Shown: positions 40,782 to 48,765 of the stretch, piece by piece
Numbering within the stretch: position 1 is the stretch's first letter
Layout: each line of letters opens with the position of its first letter
Origin: JBBDXS01 sp040902195
Lineage (GTDB): Bacteria > Chloroflexota > Dehalococcoidia > DSTF01 > RBG-16-68-14
Assembly: GCA_040902195.1 (NCBI GenBank)
Contig: JBBDXS010000014.1
Span: forward strand, 248,001-312,000
Reading direction: 5' to 3'
Length of the DNA stretch: 64,000 nucleotides
Position numbers and translations under genes: made by a program
The notes under the pieces: generated by a model
The model's input: only the letters and a program-made list of their open reading frames with translations
What the model was told of the DNA's origin: nothing
Database searches by the model: none

Positions 40782-41846
40782 GTGCGCCCGATTATCGCCT
40801 TGACGCTGCTGCTCACGTTTCTTGCGGCCGCGTGCGCGACGCACACGTCGAGCGACCCGGACGTCGCGACAATACCAGCGCCAACCGCTGTACCGACGCC
40901 ATCGCCAACGCCTGACGGCCAGGTGACGATTGCCGCCGTGGGCGACATCATGCTCGCGCGCGATCTGATCGATCTGATGGAGACGAACGGCGCGTTGTAC
41001 CCGTTCGAGCGCGTCCGCTCGCTACTCGAGGACGCCGACCTCACGATCGCGAACATGGAGGGCACGTTCACGGAACGCGGCATCGCGGCGGACAAGCTCT
41101 ATACGTTCCGCACGCCACCGCGATTCGCCGCCGGCCTCGCGCAGGCCGGGATCGATCTCGTCTCGCTCGGCAACAACCACGCCATGGACTTCGGGCCTCT
41201 GGCACTGGAAGACACGCTCGCCGCGCTCGACACCGCGGGCGTCCGTCATACCGGCGCCGGCGCAAACGAGCGCGCAGCGCGGTCGGCCGTCCTGGTCACG
41301 ATCGATGGCGTCCGCATCGCGTTCCTTTCGTATACGAGCATCGTCGAGACGGTCTTCGCCGGGCCCGACAGCTCCGGCGTCGCGCAGGCCACGGTCGACG
41401 CGATCACGTCCGATGTGCAGTCGGCACGTGCGGCGGCCGACGTCGTGATCGTCGCGCTGCACAGCGGCGTCGAGTACACCGATGCGCCTCAGCCTGAGCA
41501 GCAGCAGCTCGCGCACGCCGCCATCGACGCCGGCGCCGCGCTCGTCCTCGGCCACCATCCGCACACGCTCCAGGGTTGGGAGTACTACGGCGACGGGCTG
41601 ATCGTTTACAGCCTGGGGAACTTCATCTTCGATCTCGACGCGGACGATCTGGCCAACCTCGGCGCGCGCGCGTTCGAGTCGATTGTCCTCTACGTGACGC
41701 TGACGCCGGGCGGTGTGCAGAACGTGCGCGCGGAGCCGGCCTTCATCGATCCCGGCGAGGACCGCCCGCGCCCGGCGACGCCTCAGGAGGCTGCCGCGGT
41801 CCTGGAACGTCTCGACGCGCTCCACGAGATGGCGGGCCCGCCGTAA
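40782..41846 (+). CDS. CapA family lipoprotein (metallophosphatase-like)
   Basis: A 354-residue exported lipoprotein: signal with lipobox LAAAC, then a Thr/Pro linker and a CapA domain. Family motifs are AAVGDIMLARDL, NMEGTFT, LGNNHAMDFG, VIVALHSGVEY and VLGHHPHTLQGWEYY. These carry the metal-binding D/N/H set of calcineurin-like phosphatases. CapA homologues work in poly-gamma-glutamate capsule synthesis or export, but no capB/capC is nearby, so the role is open. It starts with GTG, 7 bases after a TATTCT box (40769-40774). Confidence 0.85.
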   Translation: MRPIIALTLLLTFLAAACATHTSSDPDVATIPAPTAVPTPSPTPDGQVTIAAVGDIMLARDLIDLMETNGALYPFERVRSLLEDADLTIANMEGTFTERGIAADKLYTFRTPPRFAAGLAQAGIDLVSLGNNHAMDFGPLALEDTLAALDTAGVRHTGAGANERAARSAVLVTIDGVRIAFLSYTSIVETVFAGPDSSGVAQATVDAITSDVQSARAAADVVIVALHSGVEYTDAPQPEQQQLAHAAIDAGAALVLGHHPHTLQGWEYYGDGLIVYSLGNFIFDLDADDLANLGARAFESIVLYVTLTPGGVQNVRAEPAFIDPGEDRPRPATPQEAAAVLERLDALHEMAGPP

Positions 41847-41854
41847 TCGAACAC

Positions 41855-42000
41855 GTCATTCTGAGTCCTTCGGAGAAGGGCGAAGAATCTCATCGCATGA
41901 GCGCAGGACGCCGCGCAACTGGCAATGGTGCTCCGTTTGTCGGGGATGGGCACCGCGCAGGCGTTCTACAGACCAGATCCTTCGCTTCGCTCAGGATGAC
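41855..42000. repeat. MITE-like element with terminal inverted repeats
   Basis: A 146-bp element. The left end GTCATTCTGAG...GCGAAGAATCT (41855-41890) is an imperfect inverted copy of the right end AGATCCTTCGCTTCGCTCAG plus GATGAC (41975-42000). Nothing in between looks coding. Single ends of the same type occur at 9326 and 26596. Confidence 0.65.
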
Positions 42001-42009
42001 CGAGGAGGC

Positions 42010-43293
42010 CTAGTCCAGCGGGTTCAGCACCGCGCCGGTCGCGAGCTTGGGGTAGAAGAACGTCGATTTTGCCGGCATGCGCTCGCCGGCATCTGCGACG
42101 GCGAGCATCTCCTCGATACGCGTTGGATTGAGCAAGAACGCCAGCGGCCAGCGGCCGCCCTCGACCTCTCGATGCGCGCGCTGCGCGTCCTCCGTGTACG
42201 CGATCGCGTCGCCCGTCGTGTCGACGCCCAGCGTCTCGCGCAGCACCGCGTACTCGAGCACGCTCACGTCCAGCGCCTGCCACGACGCCGACCGCTCCGG
42301 CATCAGCGCGCGCGCGGCCGCGCCGTCGCGCAGCGTGAGCAGATGCAGCCGCCCTTCCTCCAGCCCGATCGCGCCGAACGCCGTGCCGGACGCGCCAGAC
42401 GCCGTCACGCGCGCGAGCAGCCGGAGCAGCGCGGTGCCGTCGTAGCTCTTGGGCGTAACGTCGTCGACGTCGAAGTAGCGCTGGAGGCGCGGAATAAGGT
42501 CAGACGGCAGCACGGGCGGCCGCACGAGGCGGTGGATCGGCAGCAGCGCCAGGCCGGGATCGTCCGCCGCGGTGATCGCCGCAAGCGCGAAGTTCTCGGG
42601 CTCCTCGCCCGTCCACTCGCGCGCCCGCGCCTTGCGTTCGTCTCGATACGCCAGCGCCGTCTCGAATCGATGATGCCCATCGAGGATATAGAACGGCTCG
42701 TCGCGTAGCGCCGAAGTGAACGCCTCGATGGCGTTGCGGTCGCGCACGGCGGCGAGCGTGTAGCGCTGGCCATCGGGCGTGCGCGAGTCGAACAACGGCG
42801 CGCCTGTCGCCGGCACGTCGAGCTTGCGCGCCGTGACGAACACCGGGCTGACGTTGACGCGCAGGTGGCGCAGGAGCTGGAGGCGGTCCTCCTTCGGCTT
42901 GGCCATCGTCTCCTCGTGCGGGCGGACGGAGCCCGCCGGCCACGGCTCGACGCGCAGCCGGCCGAAGACGGCCGTCCGCTTGCGACGCGCGCCCTCGAAC
43001 TCGAACTCCTGCGTGTAGACGTAGAACGACGGCTCGTCTTCCTGCGCGATGACGCCGGCGCGACGCCACGCGTCCAGCGTCGACGCCGCGCGCGTGTAGC
43101 GGTTCGAGCGGCCGTTGTCGTCCTGGCGCTGCTCGCTCAGCTCCAGGCGCACGACGTTGTAGGGACTCCGTTCGTGGAGCGCCGCCTGTTCCTCCGCATC
43201 GATGACATCGAAGGGCGGCGCCAGCACGGAGCCGATGTCACCTACCGCGCTGGGGTCGTATCGAAGGCCGCGGAACGGGCGGAAATCAGCCAC
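42010..43293 (-). CDS. DUF1015 family protein
   Basis: A 427-residue protein of the DUF1015 family. It begins with the typical RPFRGLRYDPSAVGDIGSVLAPPFDVID and contains FYILDGHHRFETALAYRDE near the middle and a KSTFFYPKLATGAVLNPL ending. The function of the family is unknown; some members sit with amino-acid or serine metabolism genes. The start is the first ATG matching the family N-terminus. No strong ribosome site was found, and a TATAGT box lies about 40 bases upstream. Confidence 0.88.
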   Translation of the reverse strand: MADFRPFRGLRYDPSAVGDIGSVLAPPFDVIDAEEQAALHERSPYNVVRLELSEQRQDDNGRSNRYTRAASTLDAWRRAGVIAQEDEPSFYVYTQEFEFEGARRKRTAVFGRLRVEPWPAGSVRPHEETMAKPKEDRLQLLRHLRVNVSPVFVTARKLDVPATGAPLFDSRTPDGQRYTLAAVRDRNAIEAFTSALRDEPFYILDGHHRFETALAYRDERKARAREWTGEEPENFALAAITAADDPGLALLPIHRLVRPPVLPSDLIPRLQRYFDVDDVTPKSYDGTALLRLLARVTASGASGTAFGAIGLEEGRLHLLTLRDGAAARALMPERSASWQALDVSVLEYAVLRETLGVDTTGDAIAYTEDAQRAHREVEGGRWPLAFLLNPTRIEEMLAVADAGERMPAKSTFFYPKLATGAVLNPLD

Positions 43294-43419
43294 AGGGGCC
43301 GCGGTGTGGAATCGAGGAGGGCATCGATCGCCACTATAGCACCCGCCGCGGCTACGAGCCGACCGCCCTTCCGCCCCGCATAACGCGAAGCCGTTGTGAT
43401 TCTGCAGCCCCGTTATCGC

Positions 43420-43448
43420 TTGACCCAGACCGCCTGCGCGCGTAATCT
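43420..43448 (+). promoter_or_regulatory. Promoter of a candidate small RNA
   Basis: TTGACC at 43420-43425, 17-base spacer, TAATCT at 43443-43448. The expected start is near 43455. No coding frame begins close by; a strong terminator follows about 100 bases later. Confidence 0.65.
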
Positions 43449-43454
43449 ACTGCT

Positions 43455-43560
43455 AAAGGGCATAGGCGTTAGATTGTTTCCTGGTCTCGGGGGTCGCCAG
43501 ACTTCCCCCTGGCCCGTAGCCGACGCAGGCGGTCTCCACCGGGGGCCGCCTGCGTTTTCT
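43455..43560 (+). ncRNA. Candidate ~105-nt structured small RNA or attenuated leader
   Basis: The segment is bounded by a good promoter and an intrinsic terminator and has no open frame. It contains a GGGGG/CCCCC hairpin (loop TCGCCAGACTT) with a competing GTCT/AGAC pairing, then the terminator stem. It does not match SRP RNA, tmRNA or the common riboswitch signatures I know. It may be an independent sRNA, or a regulated leader of the HIT gene that starts 55 bases further on. Confidence 0.5.
43523..43560 (+). terminator. Intrinsic terminator
   Basis: A 10-base stem, ACGCAGGCGG paired with CCGCCTGCGT, with a 13-base loop, running into TTTTCTT. This is the clearest rho-independent terminator in the window. 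Confidence 0.85.
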
Positions 43561-43614
43561 TGGGCGACGCGGGCCTCGAACTCACGGCGCAACGCCCGCT
43601 ATCATGCCGGAGCC

Positions 43615-43938
43615 ATGGAGTCCTGGTGCACGTTCTGCCGTATCGTCGCGCGCGAAGAGCCCGCCGACATCCTGTTCGAAGACGACGAGGTCATCGTCTT
43701 CCGCAACCGGCTGCGCTGGGTCCCCGTAATGCTGCTCGTCGTGCCGAAGGAGCACAAGGGACAGGACGAGCTGTGGCTTGCCCTCGGCCGCGCCGGCGAG
43801 GTGGCGGTGCAGATGGGCATCGAGCACTGCCCGAACGGCTTCCGGCTCTTGTCGAATTTTGGCCACGACGCGATGCAGAGCCAGTCGCACGGCCATATTC
43901 ACGTTCTGGGCGGGACGTTCCTCGGTGAGTACGCATAG
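43615..43938 (+). CDS. HIT family protein
   Basis: A 107-residue histidine-triad protein. It opens with a CTFCRIVAREEPADILFEDD block, including a C-x2-C pair, and ends with the triad QSHGHIHVLGG (H-x-H-x-H). HIT proteins hydrolyse or transfer nucleotide monophosphates from nucleotidyl conjugates. A TATCAT box lies 9 bases before the ATG and no ribosome site is visible, so a near-leaderless mRNA is likely. It lies just downstream of the small-RNA terminator. Confidence 0.85.
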   Translation: MESWCTFCRIVAREEPADILFEDDEVIVFRNRLRWVPVMLLVVPKEHKGQDELWLALGRAGEVAVQMGIEHCPNGFRLLSNFGHDAMQSQSHGHIHVLGGTFLGEYA

Positions 43939-44013
43939 ACGCACCCTTGCGAACAACCGGTTCCTGCGATAGTGTTTTGCCGCACAGCGTGCACCAGATG
44001 AAAGGGAGTACCA

Positions 44014-44880
44014 ATGCCGTTCGAACCGCTCAAGCCGAAGGTCAATCGCGCACCGATCAAGGTCGCTGACGACACGTACCTGATCCAACAGATGCAGGAG
44101 GCGGCCATCGGACCGCTCTGGGTCTATCTCAACTCACTCGTGATCAAGGGATCGGAGCCGATCATCGTCGATACGGGAACGCCCGCGAACCGCGAGCAGT
44201 GGATGAAGGACGTCTTCTCGATCGTCGATCCGGGCGACGTGCGCTGGATCTTCCTATCCCACGACGACATCGACCACTCGGGCAACCTCGCCGAGGTAGC
44301 CGAGGCGTGCCCGAACGCCACAATCGTGCTGACGTGGTTCTACATGGAGCGCCACTCCTGCGCGATGAACTTCCCGATGGAGCGCGTCCGCTGGATCAAC
44401 GAAGGACAGTCGTGGAAGGCGGGCGACCGCACGCTGACCGCGCTCGTGCCGCCGCTCTTCGACTCGCCGACGACGCGCGGGCTGTACGACGACAAGACCG
44501 GCGTCTACTGGGCCGTCGATTCGTTCGCGCTGCCGCTCCCCGGCCCGGTGGACGACATCAGTCAGATCCCGCTCGATGCCTGGCAGCAAGGCGTCGGGAT
44601 GTTCAACACGATGAACAGCCCCTGGTTCAAGATGCTGGACCAGGACAAGTACGAGCGCCACGTCGACCGCGTGCAGAACCTGGACATCGAGGTCATCGCC
44701 TCGTGTCACAGCCCGATGATCAAGCGCCCGGAAATCGCGACGGCGTTCGACATGATCCGGAACATCCCGAACCTCGACCCTCCGCCGCAGCCGCAGCAGG
44801 CGGACCTGGATGAGCTGATGCACTGCATCGCGACGGGCAAGCAATACGTGTGGGAGCCGCAGCCTCCGGCCGGCGCGTAG
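44014..44880 (+). CDS. MBL-fold protein of the ODP/FprA-like type
   Basis: A 288-residue metallo-beta-lactamase-fold protein without a flavodoxin domain. The first metal motif reads LSHDDIDHSGN (H83, D85, D87, H88), close to the H-x-E-x-D-x-H pattern of oxygen-binding diiron proteins and not the H-x-H-x-D-H of hydrolases. Further histidines are at MERHSC and SCHSP. An O2/NO-sensing or reducing role is inferred from the fold. An extended -10 (TGC-GATAGT, about 43965-43973) and GAAAGGGAG ribosome site precede the start. Confidence 0.75.
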   Translation: MPFEPLKPKVNRAPIKVADDTYLIQQMQEAAIGPLWVYLNSLVIKGSEPIIVDTGTPANREQWMKDVFSIVDPGDVRWIFLSHDDIDHSGNLAEVAEACPNATIVLTWFYMERHSCAMNFPMERVRWINEGQSWKAGDRTLTALVPPLFDSPTTRGLYDDKTGVYWAVDSFALPLPGPVDDISQIPLDAWQQGVGMFNTMNSPWFKMLDQDKYERHVDRVQNLDIEVIASCHSPMIKRPEIATAFDMIRNIPNLDPPPQPQQADLDELMHCIATGKQYVWEPQPPAGA

Positions 44881-44885
44881 GCCCC

Positions 44886-45605
44886 CTACCCTGCGATCGC
44901 GGCCTCTTGCGCGGCGAGAAGCTGGCGGATTCCCCCACCCGCCATCGAGAGCAGCGTGTCCATCTCTTCGCGCGAGAACGAGTGCTCCTCCGCGGTGCCC
45001 TGCACCTCGACGAAGCGGCCGTCGCCCGTCATGACGACGTTGAAGTCGACCTGCGCAGCGGCGTCCTCTTCGTAGCAGAGGTCGAGCAGCGCGACGCCTT
45101 CCAGGATACCAACGCTGGTCGCGGCAACGGCCGTCGAGAACGGCACGGACGAGAGGTCGCCCGCGTCGACGAGTTTTTGAAACGCCAAATAGAGCGCGAC
45201 GTACGCGCCGGTGATCGATGCCGTGCGCGTGCCGCCGTCCGCTTTGATCACATCGCAATCGATGGTGAACGTGCGCTCCCCCAGAATGTCGAGGTTCGTG
45301 ACGGCGCGCAGCGCGCGGCCGATCAGCCGCTGGATCTCCATCGTGCGGCCGCCTTGTTTGCCGCGCGCGGCCTCGCGGTCGGTACGCTCCTTCGTCGAGC
45401 GAGGGAGCATGCCGTACTCCGCCGTTACCCAGCCGGAGCCGGTGGCGCGGAGGAACTGGGGCACGCGTGGCTCCATGCTCACGGCGCAGAGCACCTGCGT
45501 GCCGGCCATCTCGATCATGACGGAGCCTTCCGCCCAGGGAAGGTAGCCCGTCGTGATCGTGACGGGGCGCAGCTCGTCCGTCTTCCGGCCATCAATGCGT
45601 TCCAT
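44886..45605 (-). CDS. rph: Ribonuclease PH
   Basis: A 239-residue phosphorolytic 3'-5' exoribonuclease that trims tRNA 3' ends. Conserved blocks are RIDGRKTDELRPVTI, GWVTAEYGMLPRSTKERTDREAARGKQGGRTMEIQRLIGRALRAV, TIDCDVIKADGGTRTASITGA and LLDLCYEEDAAAQVDFNVVMT. The ATG lies 6 bases after a GATACT box that forms an extended -10 (TGC-GATACT, 45612-45617), so the mRNA is probably leaderless. Confidence 0.95.
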   Translation of the reverse strand: MERIDGRKTDELRPVTITTGYLPWAEGSVMIEMAGTQVLCAVSMEPRVPQFLRATGSGWVTAEYGMLPRSTKERTDREAARGKQGGRTMEIQRLIGRALRAVTNLDILGERTFTIDCDVIKADGGTRTASITGAYVALYLAFQKLVDAGDLSSVPFSTAVAATSVGILEGVALLDLCYEEDAAAQVDFNVVMTGDGRFVEVQGTAEEHSFSREEMDTLLSMAGGGIRQLLAAQEAAIAG

Positions 45606-45617
45606 ATCGCGAGTATC

Positions 45618-45843
45618 GCAGGGTCAGGTGTCCAGGGTCTAGGGTCTGGGGCCGGGGAGCCCGGGTCTGGTGTCCTCGGCGATAGGCGGCGGAGGCCACG
45701 CCGGTCCGCCCCTTCAATCCTGAATCAACCCGGCTTCCAATCTGCTGCGGTTCCCCTGGGGGAAACCCTCCGAATCCAGGATTGGGGCGGCATCTCTCTA
45801 AGCGGCGGGGAGGGCCGACTATCTACTATAGAGGGCTTAGCGC
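45618..45843. other. Intergenic region between rph and the sensor gene
   Basis: No gene. It begins with degenerate (AGGGTCT)n runs of 7-8 base period (about 45621-45655). An imperfect inverted pair, CAATCCTG (about 45716) and CAGGATTG (about 45777), follows, then a TACTAT/TATAGA box (45824-45832) that may serve the sensor gene. Confidence 0.5.
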
Positions 45844-48606
45844 TTGAGCAGATTCCGAAGCGTCTCGGCTAATCGAGTCGTCATGCTCACTGTGGGCATG
45901 GTGGCGCTGGCAGGCATCGTGGTGAGCGCTGCCTCCTATTTCCGCGCGGGCCAAGTTTCGGACGATTACAACGACGCCATGAAGGCGGACCTGCGGAACA
46001 AAGGCCTGGCGTACGGACAAACGGCGCAGTCCCTGCTCGATCTCGTGCGCACGACATCGCCTGAGGCGTTTGCGGCGCTGGTCCAGCAGACCGCGGAAAA
46101 CCCGGAGGGCATCTTCACCTCCTACAGCGCGGACGAACAGGGGCAGTCGCAAGATGAGCTCCTGGCCCTTGGCGTGTGGGTGGGCAACCCGTCGACGGCA
46201 GAGAGTTACACACCGTTCTTCTGGCACGATCTCGCGGGACGCCAGACGAGCGCAGAGAATCCCGTGGTCCAATCGCTCTTAGCCGAGACGGCCATCACGC
46301 AGGAGCCCGCAACGCGCGTCGACGACAAGAACCACGGCCTTCTCTACACCCTCGCGGTCAAGCTGAACGACGAAAGCAGCGCCGTCGCCGTTGTGACGCT
46401 CGATGCGAGCCAGGAGTTCGCGTTCATCTCAGCACAGCAATCGAAGAGCACGCGCGGCACGATCGAGTTCGCGGCGGCCAGCATCCTTTTCGTAGGCGTC
46501 GTTGCGGGTGCCTTGAGCCTGTTGCTCTCGAGATCGCTTACCAACCGCAAGAACGCGGAGGAAGCGCTCCGCGATAGCGAAGTGCGCTACCGCACGCTCG
46601 CAGAGCTGGCGCCAGCCGGCGTCTTCCGCACCGACATGCAGGGCAGGACGCTGTACGGCAACGAGCGCGCCCAGGACCTCTTCGGCCAGGAGCCTGATCC
46701 CGGAGGCGGCCCGCTCTGGACGAGGAGCGTCCATCCGGAACAGCAGGAGCGCGTCCGGGCCGAATGGCAGGACGCGGTCAAGCGCGGAACCGACTTCCAA
46801 TCGGAGTGCCGTCTGGCCGATGTCGATGGCCGGGCCGTCTGGATCCAGGCCCAGCTCGCGCCGGAGCGCGAGCCGGGCGGCAAGATCATCGCCTATGTAG
46901 GAACGGCGGCGGACATCACGGAACGCGTCCTGATGGAGGAGACGCTGCGCGAGCAGGCGCTGCGCGATCGACTAACAGGGCTGCTCAACCACGCAGCGAT
47001 CATGGATGAGCTCGAGCGCCTGATCGGCTCCGCGGAGCACGGCCGCTTCGCAGTCGCAATGATCGACGTCGACGACATGAAGTCGATGAACGACACGTAT
47101 GGCCATCCGATCGGCGACCAGGCGCTGTACTGCGTCGGACAAGCGCTGAAGCGGAACGGCGCAACCGTCGGGCGATACGGCGGCGACGAGTTCGTCGTAA
47201 TCCTGCCCGGTCACGACCGCGCCGCGGCGGCTGACTACCGCCGCGAGGTGCTCGACGAGCTTGCGGAGACGGGCCTGGTCGATCCCGCGACAGCATCGCA
47301 TGTGCCTGTGGCCATCACGGTGGGCTTCTCTCTCTACCCGGAGGAGGCAGAGACTGTCGCCGACCTGATCCGGCTGGCGGACAGCGCGATGTACGCGGAG
47401 CGCCGCGAGCGAGCGGCGGCGCATGCCGGCAGAGCGCGCAGCAGCGCGACCGTTGAGGACAGAGCAGCAGCGATGATCGGCGAGATCGTCCCGCTGCTCA
47501 CGTCGGCAGGCGACACGCAGTCGAAGCTGCAGAGCGTCGCTCACCGATTGGTGCTGGGCCTTGGCTACGACGGCGTCTCCATCATGCTGTTTTCCGCGGA
47601 ACCGGGGGGTCCGGCGGTCTCGAGCACGGTCGCCAGAGTGGCCGATCAGCTGGTCGACGCGTGGGACGAGGAACAAGCGCAGGACGGAGAGGCCTCCCGC
47701 CTCCGCACGCTGCTCGAGCAGGTGCAACGCCCCTTCATCATCGATAACCTATCGGACGACGAACGGCTGAGCCCGAAGCAGCGCGAGCTGCTGCAGAACG
47801 CGGAGCTGCGCTCGGGGCTGGTGGTGCCGATGTTCCGTCAGGGGCACACGCTCGGCGCGATCGCGGTTGGTAGCAGGCAGCCAGCAGCGTTCGGCGCGGA
47901 CGACGCGCGCCTCCTCACTTCCGTGTCCGGGCAGGTGACCGCGATCGTGCACATGGCAGCGCTGGTCGAGGAGCTGCAAGTCGCGTCGACAAGTCTCGGA
48001 GAAGCGCGCAGCGAGGCCGTCGTGCTGCTCGCCGCCGCGGCGGAGGCGCACGATCCGACGACGGGCCGCCATCTCCAGAGCGTCCGGCATCTCGCGGAGG
48101 CCATCGCGCGGGAGCTGGGACATCCCGCGCCGGACGCGGAGGCGATCGGTCTGGCGGCCGTGCTACACGATATCGGCAAGATCCGCGTGCCCGACAGCAT
48201 CCTCACGAGCCCGACCGAGCTGACGATCCAGCAGTGGGACGTGATGCGGCGCCACACGACGTGGGGCGCGGACTTCCTCGCGGGCCGCGAAGGGTTCGCG
48301 CTGGCCGCCATCATCGCGCGCGGCCACCACGAACGATGGGACGGCACGGGCTACCCGGACCGTCTGTCGGGAGACGACATCCCCGAGGCGGCCGCGATCG
48401 TCGCCGTCGCCGACTGCTTCGACGCGATCACGCAGGACCGGCCGTACCAGAGCGCGCAGCCCGTCGAGTGGGCGGTGCGCGAAATATCAGCATCCTCAGG
48501 AAAGCAGTTCAGCCCGCGCGTCGTCGACGCGCTCTTGCGGCTGCACGAACGCGGCCAGCTGGCGCCGTTCGCTCCGGACGGGGCCGAACAGCAGAAGGCC
48601 GCGTAG
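45844..48606 (+). CDS. Membrane sensor with PAS, GGDEF, GAF and HD-GYP domains
   Basis: A 920-residue cyclic-di-GMP enzyme. Order: TM helix (13-32), extracytoplasmic sensor (about 33-205), TM helix (about 206-228), PAS (about 240-360), GGDEF domain with intact G446-G-D-E-F, GAF (about 555-695) and HD-GYP (H775-D776; HHERWDGTGYP near 829). Both synthase and hydrolase motifs are intact, so it may make and destroy c-di-GMP. No RxxD inhibitory site precedes GGDEF. The start is TTG behind GAGGG; ATG at residue 14 is an alternative that would shorten the first TM. Confidence 0.88.
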   Translation: MSRFRSVSANRVVMLTVGMVALAGIVVSAASYFRAGQVSDDYNDAMKADLRNKGLAYGQTAQSLLDLVRTTSPEAFAALVQQTAENPEGIFTSYSADEQGQSQDELLALGVWVGNPSTAESYTPFFWHDLAGRQTSAENPVVQSLLAETAITQEPATRVDDKNHGLLYTLAVKLNDESSAVAVVTLDASQEFAFISAQQSKSTRGTIEFAAASILFVGVVAGALSLLLSRSLTNRKNAEEALRDSEVRYRTLAELAPAGVFRTDMQGRTLYGNERAQDLFGQEPDPGGGPLWTRSVHPEQQERVRAEWQDAVKRGTDFQSECRLADVDGRAVWIQAQLAPEREPGGKIIAYVGTAADITERVLMEETLREQALRDRLTGLLNHAAIMDELERLIGSAEHGRFAVAMIDVDDMKSMNDTYGHPIGDQALYCVGQALKRNGATVGRYGGDEFVVILPGHDRAAAADYRREVLDELAETGLVDPATASHVPVAITVGFSLYPEEAETVADLIRLADSAMYAERRERAAAHAGRARSSATVEDRAAAMIGEIVPLLTSAGDTQSKLQSVAHRLVLGLGYDGVSIMLFSAEPGGPAVSSTVARVADQLVDAWDEEQAQDGEASRLRTLLEQVQRPFIIDNLSDDERLSPKQRELLQNAELRSGLVVPMFRQGHTLGAIAVGSRQPAAFGADDARLLTSVSGQVTAIVHMAALVEELQVASTSLGEARSEAVVLLAAAAEAHDPTTGRHLQSVRHLAEAIARELGHPAPDAEAIGLAAVLHDIGKIRVPDSILTSPTELTIQQWDVMRRHTTWGADFLAGREGFALAAIIARGHHERWDGTGYPDRLSGDDIPEAAAIVAVADCFDAITQDRPYQSAQPVEWAVREISASSGKQFSPRVVDALLRLHERGQLAPFAPDGAEQQKAA

Positions 48607-48640
48607 GCGAGCGAATTTCGCAGCGTACGAGCCAAGTGTT

Positions 48641-48746
48641 CGAGGCTCGACGTTCGAAGTTCGAGGCTGCTTGGGGCGAGGTCTCGTCAGGCGTGATGCG
48701 TTGTCAAGAAGCGCAAGGTGGCGGGAAGCCTGAAGGCTTCCCCTAC
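48641..48746. repeat. Diverged single copy of the 118-bp array unit
   Basis: Begins with four heptamers (CGAGGCT, CGACGTT, CGAAGTT, CGAGGCT) followed by GCTTGGGG, and ends with the hairpin GGGAAGCC-TGA-GGCTTCCC-type plus CTAC. The order and spacing match the unit of the 26-kb array, but the middle differs. It lies between convergent genes, as the array does. Confidence 0.8.
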
Positions 48747-48765
48747 AACAGCTAGCGCCCAGCCT

